Assembly (NCBI GenBank): GCA_002307115.1 | Contig: DBTP01000051.1 | Coordinates: 6,433 to 23,664, forward strand | Direction: 5' to 3' | Origin: Fibrobacter sp. UBA1313 | Lineage (GTDB): Bacteria; Fibrobacterota; Fibrobacteria; Fibrobacterales; Fibrobacteraceae | DNA: 17,232 bases | Shown: one piece after another, positions 7,500 through 14,899 of the stretch | Layout: each line of letters starts with the position of its first letter | Numbering within the stretch: position 1 is the stretch's first letter | Position numbers and translations under genes: made by a program | Notes under the pieces: generated by a model | What the model was told of the DNA's origin: nothing | Database searches by the model: none | Seen by the model: the letters and a program-made list of their open reading frames with translations, nothing else

Positions 7500-7511
7500 T
7501 ATAATAAGGAG
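7500..7511 (+). promoter_or_regulatory. TATAAT box and AAGGAG ribosome site before the aspartoacylase start
   Basis: A perfect TATAAT (7500-7505) abuts AAGGAG (7506-7511), one base before the ATG at 7513. The ribosome site settles the start within a frame that is open from 7381, though the one-base spacing is tight. If TATAAT is a real -10 box the transcript would be nearly leaderless and would lose the ribosome site, so the two readings compete. No -35 box is evident. Confidence 0.4.
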
Positions 7512-7512
7512 T

Positions 7513-8409
7513 ATGAGTTCGATCCAAACCATCATTGTATCCGGTGGCACCCACGGCAACGAGCTGACGGGCATCAAGCTTCTTGAAAAGTGGAGTAAAC
7601 ACCCAGAATTATACACCAACCGCTGTCCTACTGCGCACGTTGAACTGGTACACACTAACATTGCCGCAAGCAGACTCTGCCGTCGATACGCCGACCAGGA
7701 CCTTAATCGAAGCTTTTCAGAGACTCTTCTGTCTTTTGTGGGTGATCCGGAAAATTACGAAATGCGTCGTGCAAAAGAACTGAACGCAAAATTTGGTCCC
7801 AAAGGCCCCAAGACAAGAACAGATCTCATTCTGGATGTGCACAACACAGAAGCAAAAATGGGTTTTTGTTTAATTATCTCCGCCCACGATCCTTTTACTA
7901 TGAGAGCCTCCGCAGAGCTTGTCCACGAATTTCCAGATACTCATATTTATTATCAGCCTGAAGAACGGAGCATGTCTCCTTATTTTGGAACCCTCGCTAA
8001 AGCAGATATTTGCCTTGAAGTGGGGCCTCAAAGTCATGGCACGATCCATGCCGATCTTTTTGAACAAGCGGAGCGCATCGTTATCCGTTATCTGGAACTC
8101 GCCCAGGAATGGAACCGAGGCCTTTTGCAACAAAAGAAAAAAAAATCTGTGGACGTTTATACCCAGTACAAAGACATCGACTATCCGCGAGATGAGGCAG
8201 GAGAGATCAACGCGATGATTCATCCCTACTGGCAAGATCGCGACTATAGCGCACTGAACCCTGGAGATCCTTTATTCCGTACATTTGATGGAGAAAGCCT
8301 CCCTTACAAAGGCACTAGAAAAGTTTGGCCCATTTTCATTAATGAAGCCGCTTACTACGAGAAAAAAATTGCGATGAGCCTTACACTCAAAACACGAGAA
8401 GAATGGTAA
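7513..8409 (+). CDS. aspartoacylase (zinc-dependent N-acyl-aspartate deacylase)
   Basis: This 298-residue protein belongs to the AspA/AstE zinc hydrolases and looks like true aspartoacylase, which splits N-acetylaspartate into aspartate and acetate. Visible features are GGTHGNELTG (11-20; zinc ligands His14 and Glu17), CRRYADQDLNR (56-66; Asn65 and Arg66 bind substrate carboxylate), DVHNT (108-112; third zinc ligand His110), catalytic Glu169 in LEVGPQ, and a long C-terminal block with DYPRDEAGEINAMIHP, QDRDYSALNPGDPLF and NEAAYYEKK. That C-terminal domain is shared with animal ASPA/ACY3, judging from remembered sequences, and is not typical of succinylglutamate desuccinylases. The start is fixed by AAGGAG before ATG. 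Its stop overlaps the next start (TAATG), so it heads a probable four-gene operon. An aminoacylase-3-like preference for other acyl-amino acids is possible. Confidence 0.92.
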   Translation: MSSIQTIIVSGGTHGNELTGIKLLEKWSKHPELYTNRCPTAHVELVHTNIAASRLCRRYADQDLNRSFSETLLSFVGDPENYEMRRAKELNAKFGPKGPKTRTDLILDVHNTEAKMGFCLIISAHDPFTMRASAELVHEFPDTHIYYQPEERSMSPYFGTLAKADICLEVGPQSHGTIHADLFEQAERIVIRYLELAQEWNRGLLQQKKKKSVDVYTQYKDIDYPRDEAGEINAMIHPYWQDRDYSALNPGDPLFRTFDGESLPYKGTRKVWPIFINEAAYYEKKIAMSLTLKTREEW

Positions 8410-9101
8410 TGGAACAAGAACAAGACAAAGAGGTCGTAGACATTTCCACAGAAGATAAGATCAACAATCTTCTTACTCTCATCAATGATCAAAGAAATGA
8501 AAATTGGGTTTCTTCCTTCCACAAAATTCTGGATGCCTTTGAAGATTTCTTGACACAACGACCGGAGCCACCTCAAGATTGGCTCAATCGTTTTACCGCT
8601 CATGATAAGAAATTTGATTACTACCAAATCGTTCTCCCTGATGATTTTCAGGATCCTTATGAGGAAGATTTAGGGAATATTCAGCGTTTACGTGGTGAAT
8701 TTGCCGATGTGCCTCCCACAATGGCCTTAGAACATTTGCTTATCAGTCGCAATTACTTTATCTTTGAAAATGGACACGCAGAGCCGATTGCGGCACCGCG
8801 CCCCATTTTGATGTTGGAAAGTTCTGACGGTAGTGATGAGGAAGAGGAAGAAGAGGATGATGAAATCCTCGACCTGCACGATAAAATCGTTCATCACAAG
8901 AAAACATCAAAAGTGGACTGGGATTGTTGCATTTCCTTATTTCAGGATGGAAGCTATTATGCCTACAACCTGAATAATGATGAAGAAGAAGAACTTGGAG
9001 AAGATATTCAATCGATTCTTCAGAAGCAGATGCTTGTGTTTTCAGAAATGCGTATTGTAATTCCTGTGGAAGGACGCGACTACGGAATCCTTAGAAACTA
9101 G
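8409..9101 (+). CDS. acidic cytoplasmic protein of unknown function
   Basis: I do not recognise this 230-residue protein. It has no signal peptide or membrane helix, so it is probably cytoplasmic. It is strongly acidic, with an EEEEEE-containing run at 144-152 and another at 191-195. Between and around these are apparently folded parts: a helical N-terminal third (14-50), a middle section with Trp58 and YYQIVLPDDF, and a C-terminal section with WDCCISLFQDGSYYAYNL and a final beta-like MRIVIPVEGRDYGI. The start used overlaps the upstream stop as TAATG, indicating translational coupling. An ATG six bases earlier (8403) is equally open. It sits between the aspartoacylase and an exported protein, 11 bases before the latter. 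No function is assigned. Confidence 0.8.
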   Translation: MEQEQDKEVVDISTEDKINNLLTLINDQRNENWVSSFHKILDAFEDFLTQRPEPPQDWLNRFTAHDKKFDYYQIVLPDDFQDPYEEDLGNIQRLRGEFADVPPTMALEHLLISRNYFIFENGHAEPIAAPRPILMLESSDGSDEEEEEEDDEILDLHDKIVHHKKTSKVDWDCCISLFQDGSYYAYNLNNDEEEELGEDIQSILQKQMLVFSEMRIVIPVEGRDYGILRN

Positions 9102-9112
9102 AGTAGGTTTGT

Positions 9113-10462
9113 ATGAATGCTCGGATAGCTATAATCTTAGCGACGGTCTTCTTTACCACAGAAGCCTTTTCCGAGTTTATCACACCCACAATTCCGCCCT
9201 CCTCCAATAAAAATTTTTTCAGGGATACAAACATGGACGGGCGTATGGACCGTCTTGAACTTTGCTTCTTGGGAAACATCACACAAGAGTATCTTGAAAA
9301 CACCATAGACAGTGTCTGCTTTACTTGGCCCGATACCTTAGCGACGTCTCAAAATTATTGCATTCAACATAATGCGCTGTATATTGATTCGACTTCTAGC
9401 CGCCGCCTTTTCTATGACTTACCCCAGTCGGCAAATATTCAACCCAATCTCACAGAATTAAATTCTATTAAGTTTGAAAAACCTTATGGCTCTGTAATGT
9501 TGTATTACAAAACAGAGTCAAATTCTATTGTTAAAAATGATTCTAGCGAACTACAAATGAAAGACGGCATGGCACCAGTAATCAAAGAAGCGTCTCTCAA
9601 AAGTACCCAAGGAAAAGGCACAGATACCCTCATCGTCACGTTTTCAGAAGGGGTTTTAGAGAATCAAGAAGGCACCAGTATCTTTGAATTCAAGTCTTCA
9701 AAAGATTCTGCCATTCGCGAACTACGACATTCCACTATTCAATGGGATCTAACGAACACCCAAGCCACACTGACTTTTGGAACAGAGGTGGACAAGTCGC
9801 AACGTTTATCACCACGGGATTCTATTCGCCTTCGTGCACTAGCCACCAAGGACATGGAATTAAACAAGGTTCCCGAAAATTCGCCATTTCACTCGGTGCC
9901 GGGGACCTATCCATTCACAACTTTTACCAATCCTTCCGCCGAATTTTTTGCCAATGATTCTCTAAAAAGAATGCCTATTTTCCAACTTCTATTTATGCCC
10001 TTTGAAAGTAATTCACCAAGTTCTTCCGAAATGGGAGTTGCCATTGATATCGGTGGACAAGAACTTGAAAACGCAGTCAAAGAAACCTTACGGGATCGCC
10101 GAAAAAGTCAAGTCGAAGGACTCAATTTAAGCGAAATCGTTGTGGAACCCGAAAAATTATTTTTCTCACTGGAACTCCAAATTTTTACCAATCATGGAGC
10201 TTATGTCGCGAGTACGCACAGCGAAATTCCATGCACTGATTCTCGTTTTTCAGGACTTTCTACTGGCAACGGCAACTGCCTCTCTGATTCAAAAAGATTA
10301 TTCTTGCGTTGGAACTTTATGTCCGTAGATCACCGCATCGTTGGCACCGGCGTTTTCATTTTTAAAACCCTAGTTGCCATTAGCTACGATGGTTTGGTAA
10401 TCTACCGCAATGATCAAGAATCAGGCAAAGGCCTTTATTCTTGGGGCGTATTTCGGCGTTAG
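9113..10462 (+). CDS. exported protein with N-terminal EF-hand loop, unknown function
   Basis: The 449-residue product begins with a Sec signal peptide (about 1-20). Soon after comes a perfect EF-hand calcium loop, DTNMDGRMDRLE at 38-49, with ligands at loop positions 1, 3, 5, 9 and 12, the type seen in dockerin-like and other surface modules. Residues about 152-275 look like a bacterial Ig-like domain (APVIKEASL, DTLIVTFSEGV, RDSIRLRA). The C-terminal part ends in RLFLRWNFMSVDHRIVGTGV, then VYIxK-like strands and WGVFRR. This resembles, from memory, C-terminal beta domains of Fibrobacter and T9SS exported proteins, but I see no clear sorting signal. Five cysteines (51, 69, 83, 374, 389) could form disulfides. 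It is third in the aspartoacylase operon; a TAGGT element precedes ATG. Confidence 0.82.
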   Translation: MNARIAIILATVFFTTEAFSEFITPTIPPSSNKNFFRDTNMDGRMDRLELCFLGNITQEYLENTIDSVCFTWPDTLATSQNYCIQHNALYIDSTSSRRLFYDLPQSANIQPNLTELNSIKFEKPYGSVMLYYKTESNSIVKNDSSELQMKDGMAPVIKEASLKSTQGKGTDTLIVTFSEGVLENQEGTSIFEFKSSKDSAIRELRHSTIQWDLTNTQATLTFGTEVDKSQRLSPRDSIRLRALATKDMELNKVPENSPFHSVPGTYPFTTFTNPSAEFFANDSLKRMPIFQLLFMPFESNSPSSSEMGVAIDIGGQELENAVKETLRDRRKSQVEGLNLSEIVVEPEKLFFSLELQIFTNHGAYVASTHSEIPCTDSRFSGLSTGNGNCLSDSKRLFLRWNFMSVDHRIVGTGVFIFKTLVAISYDGLVIYRNDQESGKGLYSWGVFRR

Positions 10463-10467
10463 TTTGT

Positions 10468-11325
10468 ATGGATCTCTTTGAATTATCCATTTACAAGCAT
10501 TACTTTAAACTGGCCTCCTTTCCATCATTAGAGTCGATCTCTCAAAATATTTCATTGGATGTTTTATTAGAACGTTATGATGCATTCTTTTTCGATGCTT
10601 TCGGTACGTTGTATAACCACAAGCATTATATCTACCCCAATGCCCAAGAAATGTTCCAGCGTGTACGAGAAAAGGGAAAGATCGTAAGACTGATCACTAA
10701 CGCCGCGTCCCAGCCGATTCCCAAACTCATGGAGGATCTCCATGCGATGGGTTTCCATTTTGAGAGAGAGGAAATTTTTTCTTCTGGGGAACTATTAACC
10801 TCTGTGAATCAAAAATTAAAAATCGCCGAAGCCTTCTATATTGGTCACCCTGCGGGAACGGCATTTCTTACTACTGCGGGAATTTCTGTGCAAGAAAACC
10901 CCAAAGAAAATGTAGTCGTTGTCTCTGCTGCGGTCGAGGATCCCACCATTTATTCCAAAGCCTTAGAAATTTTAAAACGCCCCGGGGGGCATTTAATTGT
11001 CTTGAACCCAGATGCTTGGGCACCTCGCATTGAAGGTCCCCGCGCGCCAGTCTCTGGAGCTTACGCCCATCGTCTTAAAATAGAATCCAATTGCAAAGCC
11101 ACCTATTGCGGCAAGCCTTTCCCTGAACTTTTTCTCCGTGCAATAAAAAGTCTCCCTCCAAACACAAGAACGGTAATGATTGGCGATACACTCGCCACAG
11201 ACATCGGGGGAGCACTCTATGTAGGCATAGATGCCGCACTCATTGTAGGGCGCAACATGGACAAAGAAACTCTCGCGGGCGATGAGATCTCTTTACGGGT
11301 ACGCCCCACCTATTATCTGGTGTAA
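10468..11325 (+). CDS. HAD superfamily phosphatase, NagD-like class IIA
   Basis: A 285-residue HAD hydrolase. Motif I is FFDAFGTLYN with nucleophile Asp43, motif II is LITNAAS (Thr77/Asn78), motif III is Lys216 in YCGKPFPELF, and motif IV is MIGDTLATDIGGALYVGIDA (237-256, with Asp240 and Asp245). The order, the GKPxPE and GDxxxTDI forms and the cap between motifs II and III are those of the class IIA/NagD group. Motif I has Phe45 where most phosphatases have the second Asp, recalling haloacid dehalogenases (DAYGTL) and IIA subfamilies with DLWGV. Substrate unknown. The first 35 residues precede the HAD core. I chose ATG 10468, five bases after the previous stop; the TTG at 10441 would overlap that gene. 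No ribosome site is visible, so it may rely on coupling. Confidence 0.87.
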   Translation: MDLFELSIYKHYFKLASFPSLESISQNISLDVLLERYDAFFFDAFGTLYNHKHYIYPNAQEMFQRVREKGKIVRLITNAASQPIPKLMEDLHAMGFHFEREEIFSSGELLTSVNQKLKIAEAFYIGHPAGTAFLTTAGISVQENPKENVVVVSAAVEDPTIYSKALEILKRPGGHLIVLNPDAWAPRIEGPRAPVSGAYAHRLKIESNCKATYCGKPFPELFLRAIKSLPPNTRTVMIGDTLATDIGGALYVGIDAALIVGRNMDKETLAGDEISLRVRPTYYLV

Positions 11326-11339
11326 ATACGCGTCCAACT

Positions 11340-11891
11340 TTAGGGCTCTTTTTCAGAAGGGACCGGAGCCACCAGAGAATCGCCTAAACAACGTTCCACA
11401 TAAACGGTATCATGAACATAAATGGTATCGCGGAAAACATAGGCCAACTGGGGCTGTTTTGCAAGTGCCACAGTAGCAGCGCTTTGTGGCAAGGAAGTTG
11501 CCATCGTCGTTGAACTTGAAGACACCACAGTCAAAATAGAACTCGAAGAAACGGCAAGACTTGAGGACGCGACAATAGAAGAGGAAACACTCCCCTTCTC
11601 TTGTGTCTTAATCTTCTCAAGAAGGATATTCCGCTTTACTCCTAAGTCCTCTAAATGAGACTTCAGATACGCTTTCTTCTGAGGCCGACGCTCCCGAGCG
11701 CAAGCGAGCTTTTCTCTCTGAATCTCTGAATCCAAATCAGACAATTCCTTATACAACGGGCCTTCTCCTTGAGGTTTCTCATCTGGAGAGAAAAAGCCCA
11801 CAAAAGAGTCCCAAAGAGACTTTTCTTTGGGGGCATCGGCAAAGGAAAACACGGAAAAGACAATCAAAATACTGAAAAAGAAATATCGCAT
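11340..11891 (-). CDS. small exported protein: coiled coil plus serine-rich linker
   Basis: Unrecognised 183-residue protein. It has a signal peptide (MRYFFFSILIVFSVFSFADA, cleavage likely after residue 20). A charged helical stretch (about 46-98, with ELSDLDSEIQREKLACARER) probably forms a coiled coil. A low-complexity Ser/Ala/Thr linker (about 101-145, several SSSS runs) is like those joining domains of Fibrobacter secreted proteins. The tail holds the near-repeat DTIYVHDTVYVERC. No lipobox is seen. I started at ATG 11891; a TTG two codons upstream would also work, and neither has a ribosome site. It is convergent with the HAD gene, 14 bases apart, with no hairpin between them, and divergent from the tRNA. 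A surface or periplasmic structural role is possible. Confidence 0.72.
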   Translation of the reverse strand: MRYFFFSILIVFSVFSFADAPKEKSLWDSFVGFFSPDEKPQGEGPLYKELSDLDSEIQREKLACARERRPQKKAYLKSHLEDLGVKRNILLEKIKTQEKGSVSSSIVASSSLAVSSSSILTVVSSSSTTMATSLPQSAATVALAKQPQLAYVFRDTIYVHDTVYVERCLGDSLVAPVPSEKEP

Positions 11892-11964
11892 TGACAAATG
11901 ATAAGAAAATAGAATCGTCTTTACTGATTTTTTTTGAAGTTTTTATTAGATTTGTACCCTCCCT

Positions 11965-12037
<73 letters not shown>

Positions 12038-12042
12038 CTTGA

Positions 12043-12078
12043 GAAAACCACCCAGAAACGGGTGGTTTTCTTGTTTTT
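12043..12078 (+). terminator. Rho-independent terminator of the tRNA gene
   Basis: GAAAACCACCC pairs perfectly with GGGTGGTTTTC around AGAAAC (11 pairs), followed by TTGTTTTT. It begins six bases after the tRNA. It can also fold in the transcript of the convergent barrel gene, which ends at 12095, but with a poorer U tract on that side. Confidence 0.9.
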
Positions 12079-12094
12079 CTCTCTTCTAGCGATG

Positions 12095-14275
12095 CTAGAA
12101 TTTAAATATCATACCAAAACGCATTTGTCCATCACGGACACCATCATTATTACCAACATCTTTGATAGTTGCAATGTCAAATTGTAATACGTCAGAAAGC
12201 ATGACTCCCATACCAATATCCACTTCCTGGCGCTTACCCGTTTTATCGTAGAGGTAACCTAAGCGCACAGCGACTGTATTTGAATAAGTATACTCCGTGC
12301 CAACATTAAATACGCCTTGCAACAAGGAATTTTTAGCGGTTCCAAGACCACTTCCACCGAGTTCCGGATAAAGAATCGATTTCCAAGCGGCAACGTAAAA
12401 AGGTTCTGGTTCACCCTTGTCGTTGTCGTACACGGTTTCGCGGTTGTAGTCCGCAGCAAAAATCAAACGATGATCTACTGAATTGATGAGTTCGTAAGCG
12501 AGTCCTAAACGCCATGTTAAGGGGAGCGGATCCTGATTCGATTTTTCTGTGTAATAAATGCTAGGACCAATATTCGCAAGGACTAAAGCGATACTCAAGT
12601 CATCGACCAACAGATCTTTTTTCAGTATACTTACATCAAATGCATAGCCAAAGGTGGTCGCTTCATCTCCGCCTGTAGAGGCACCAGAGCTTAAATCAGA
12701 ATAGAAGAACTTTACAGAAAGACCAAAGCCTACTTTTTGAGTGAGTTTAGTACCATAACTCAACCCTCCGACAATTTCAGAGCTGTTCGAAGCCGTGCCA
12801 TCATCCGCTGAATAGTCGCTAGAAACAACGGTCTCACCAAAAGAAATAAAGTTCACAAAAAAACCGAGAGTTCCCCATTCAGCGAGCGGAATCGTCATCC
12901 CTGCGAACAAATGATACAAGTCTGGAACATTCAAAATGGGGAGTAATTTTTCGTAGAAAAATGAAAGCTGATAATCGGCATCTTTGTATTGTTCTACCCC
13001 TGCACCAGTGCTAAACCAAACATCATTCCCTTGTGGTAAAACCACCCAGACGCGATTACTGGAAAGCCCATTCCCAGAATGGAAATGTTCCCATTCATCT
13101 TCTGTACTCGCCTTACCGCGGTCTTCTGGGCTACGTTCCAATTCAGCTTTACGACCACTCGCAGTGGCGTAATCGGGCAAGTGACGCCATACCCCTTTGT
13201 CTGTTGCAATCCAAATAGCCCCCTTCTCAGAAACAGCGAGATCGTGCACCGTATTGTTCTCAAACTGCACTTGTTCCCACTTACGCAAATTAAAGTGCGA
13301 GAGGCCGCCTTTGTGCGCTACCCATACGTGACTTGAACTATCGACAACCAACGCGAGCGGATTCAAGTCCATAATGCCATCTTCTCTGTTGAACAAGCTC
13401 CAGCGGTCCTTGGTAGTCGGATCCTGCTTGGGCACTAAACGTGCAATACCCGCATCAGTGATTGCGACATAAAGTTCACCACGTTTCTCATTCCATGCAA
13501 GGGCAGCCACCTTCTGACTCGGAAGCACTTTCCCTTTTTGTTCCACAACTCCGTTGCGGTAAGAGAACAAGCCATTGTCTGTACCAATCCAGAGCGTAGC
13601 ACCTTGATTTGTCAGTGCGGTAATTCTTGGAGAACCAATTTCAGAATTGTAATTTTTCCAACCTTTCCCATCAAAACGATACAGGCCATGAGCAGTACCG
13701 ACCCAAAGCTTTTCCGTACGGCTCTCATAGAGCAAAGCGGTAATCGTATCCTTTACGATCAAATTCCAAGGAATTTTGACCTCAACCACATAGGATTCAT
13801 CCACTTCGTTTTGAACATCATTGAATTTTTTCACGATGCGAGTGTATTCATCAAGACCTGATTCCGTACCCGCAAAAACGCGAACCGCATCGCGAATTTT
13901 CATTTTGCCTTCGAGAATCACAGAATAATAATCACTCCACTTTTCACCATCATAGTGCATAATACCAGAAGTGGTACCTGCCCAAATTTCACTTTTTTCA
14001 AAGAATCCCTCATGAGAACGAGCGGCTAGTTCTGTGAAGCGCGGCTGGTCTTTACTTTCTACCGGATAGGAAAGTTTCCATTCATCGGCGAGAGGTCCAA
14101 AAGCCAAGCCTGCAGGATTATAATACAAAGCAGAGGCGTCATCCGCAAGAGCCACACCAGCTTCACCCATCCCCAATTGGCGGGCGCCTACAGGCATTTC
14201 CAAAGTGATAATAGCAGAACCCGCAGCAAAAGCATTTGCCGTAGCTAAAAAACAAAGCAGAGGTAACTTACGCAA
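12095..14275 (-). CDS. PorV-like outer-membrane barrel with inserted beta-propeller
   Basis: The 726-residue product has a signal peptide (MRKLPLLCFLATANAFA), then the PorV/UPF0164 signature GARQLGMGEAGVALADDASA and LYYNPAGLAFG (30-60). A block of about eight two-component-regulator-type propeller repeats follows (about 95-432): IWAGTTSGI, VFAGTESGL, LWVGTAHGLYRFDGKGW, LWIGTDNGLF, LYVAITDAGI, VWVAHKGGL, IWIATDKGV, VWFSTGAGV. From about 436 the sequence returns to PorV-like barrel strands, ending in the aromatic outer-membrane signal MRFGMIFKF. PorV relatives are outer-membrane proteins, some serving type IX secretion. The frame is open upstream, but TTG 14275 fits best: GGAG lies five bases before it, the signal peptide begins there, and it overlaps the upstream gene by only eight bases. 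ATG 14296 is the alternative. Confidence 0.88.
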   Translation of the reverse strand: MRKLPLLCFLATANAFAAGSAIITLEMPVGARQLGMGEAGVALADDASALYYNPAGLAFGPLADEWKLSYPVESKDQPRFTELAARSHEGFFEKSEIWAGTTSGIMHYDGEKWSDYYSVILEGKMKIRDAVRVFAGTESGLDEYTRIVKKFNDVQNEVDESYVVEVKIPWNLIVKDTITALLYESRTEKLWVGTAHGLYRFDGKGWKNYNSEIGSPRITALTNQGATLWIGTDNGLFSYRNGVVEQKGKVLPSQKVAALAWNEKRGELYVAITDAGIARLVPKQDPTTKDRWSLFNREDGIMDLNPLALVVDSSSHVWVAHKGGLSHFNLRKWEQVQFENNTVHDLAVSEKGAIWIATDKGVWRHLPDYATASGRKAELERSPEDRGKASTEDEWEHFHSGNGLSSNRVWVVLPQGNDVWFSTGAGVEQYKDADYQLSFFYEKLLPILNVPDLYHLFAGMTIPLAEWGTLGFFVNFISFGETVVSSDYSADDGTASNSSEIVGGLSYGTKLTQKVGFGLSVKFFYSDLSSGASTGGDEATTFGYAFDVSILKKDLLVDDLSIALVLANIGPSIYYTEKSNQDPLPLTWRLGLAYELINSVDHRLIFAADYNRETVYDNDKGEPEPFYVAAWKSILYPELGGSGLGTAKNSLLQGVFNVGTEYTYSNTVAVRLGYLYDKTGKRQEVDIGMGVMLSDVLQFDIATIKDVGNNDGVRDGQMRFGMIFKF

Positions 14276-14834
14276 TATGTCTCCAGTCGGGAACATGATA
14301 AACACCGTTTTCCGGCACCAAAGCTTTCCACCCCTGTTTCCCTGGATTTTCCCAAGGAAGCTTCGGAACCAACTTACAGTCGCATCCAAGCACATAGGGC
14401 GGAAGGATTTCCGCATGATTTCGAATTTGTTCACGAGTAATGTAATTGTCATCACCCATGAAACTACAAAAAATCTTGCTTTTTGGACCAAGAACCACAC
14501 GATAAGTGACCGTCCCATTTTTGTCCCCTTCGTCTACAACCCGCACCGATTCATCAGTCGTCTCTGTCCACTGAGTTAACAGGCGGATACGTTCTTCCTC
14601 ACTGATATTTTGAGCAACCAGCCAAGCTTTAACTTCATCCAGACTCGGTTTCACCTTTTCGATGGATTCACGAGCTGGCCTCACCAGAACGGCATATTGC
14701 CCAGATACATCAATGACTGCCGGAGTCTTTTCCTTTTCATCAGCATTGTGGATCACCACATAAGCGCCAATGCTTGCAAGTATGATCGACAAGACGATAA
14801 TGGCCACGAGAATGAAAATGATTGATGGATCCAT
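14268..14834 (-). CDS. one-pass membrane protein of unknown function
   Basis: I do not recognise this 188-residue protein. It has a short N-terminus (MDPS), one strongly hydrophobic helix (about 5-28) and a soluble part of about 160 residues. With no positive charge before the helix and HNADEKEK after it, the side on which the soluble part lies is uncertain; a periplasmic domain is the simplest guess. Cysteines sit at 123, 151 and 153 (LGCDCKLVPKLPW), a possible disulfide or metal site. The tail GVYHVPDWRHIA overlaps the propeller-barrel gene by eight bases, so the two are made together and may form an inner/outer membrane pair. AGGAAG seven bases before ATG supports the start. Divergent from the FKBP gene. 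Confidence 0.75.
   Translation of the reverse strand: MDPSIIFILVAIIVLSIILASIGAYVVIHNADEKEKTPAVIDVSGQYAVLVRPARESIEKVKPSLDEVKAWLVAQNISEEERIRLLTQWTETTDESVRVVDEGDKNGTVTYRVVLGPKSKIFCSFMGDDNYITREQIRNHAEILPPYVLGCDCKLVPKLPWENPGKQGWKALVPENGVYHVPDWRHIA
14281..14284 (-). promoter_or_regulatory. Shine-Dalgarno GGAG that decides a TTG start
   Basis: GGAG on the minus strand lies five bases before TTG 14275. The in-frame ATG at 14296 has no such site. The element is inside the end of the upstream membrane-protein gene, so translation is likely coupled. Confidence 0.65.
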
Positions 14835-14858
14835 AAATGTACTTCCTAACGAGATGTC

Positions 14859-14878
14859 TAGAAAACTAGCATTTTCTA
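14859..14878. repeat. inverted repeat TAGAAAA-N6-TTTTCTA between divergent genes
   Basis: A perfect 7-base inverted repeat with a CTAGCA spacer lies in the 65-base gap between the membrane-protein gene (-) and the FKBP gene (+), just upstream of a TATAAG (14882-14887). It may be an operator for one or both genes. Confidence 0.4.
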
Positions 14879-14899
14879 ATTTATAAGGGAGGAGAACTT

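Noticed and set aside
7381..7512. 44-residue N-terminal extension of the aspartoacylase
   Set aside because: The conserved domain begins directly after ATG 7513, which has AAGGAG before it, and the extension lies inside dusA.
7477..7602. 42-residue N-terminal extension of dusA from ATG 7602
   Set aside because: It overlaps the coding start of the divergent aspartoacylase and has no counterpart in DusA.
10441..10467. TTG start for the HAD phosphatase
   Set aside because: It would overlap the preceding gene by 22 bases with no ribosome site; ATG 10468 is simpler.
11891..11915. TTGACA with TAGAAT as the tRNA promoter
   Set aside because: The boxes are only 13 bases apart. A TAGATTTG at 11947-11954 resembles the Bacteroidetes -7 element but lacks a partner at the right distance, so no promoter is called.
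14276..14518. longest form (807 residues) of the propeller-barrel protein
   Set aside because: The extra residues lie within the upstream membrane-protein gene and would bury the signal peptide.
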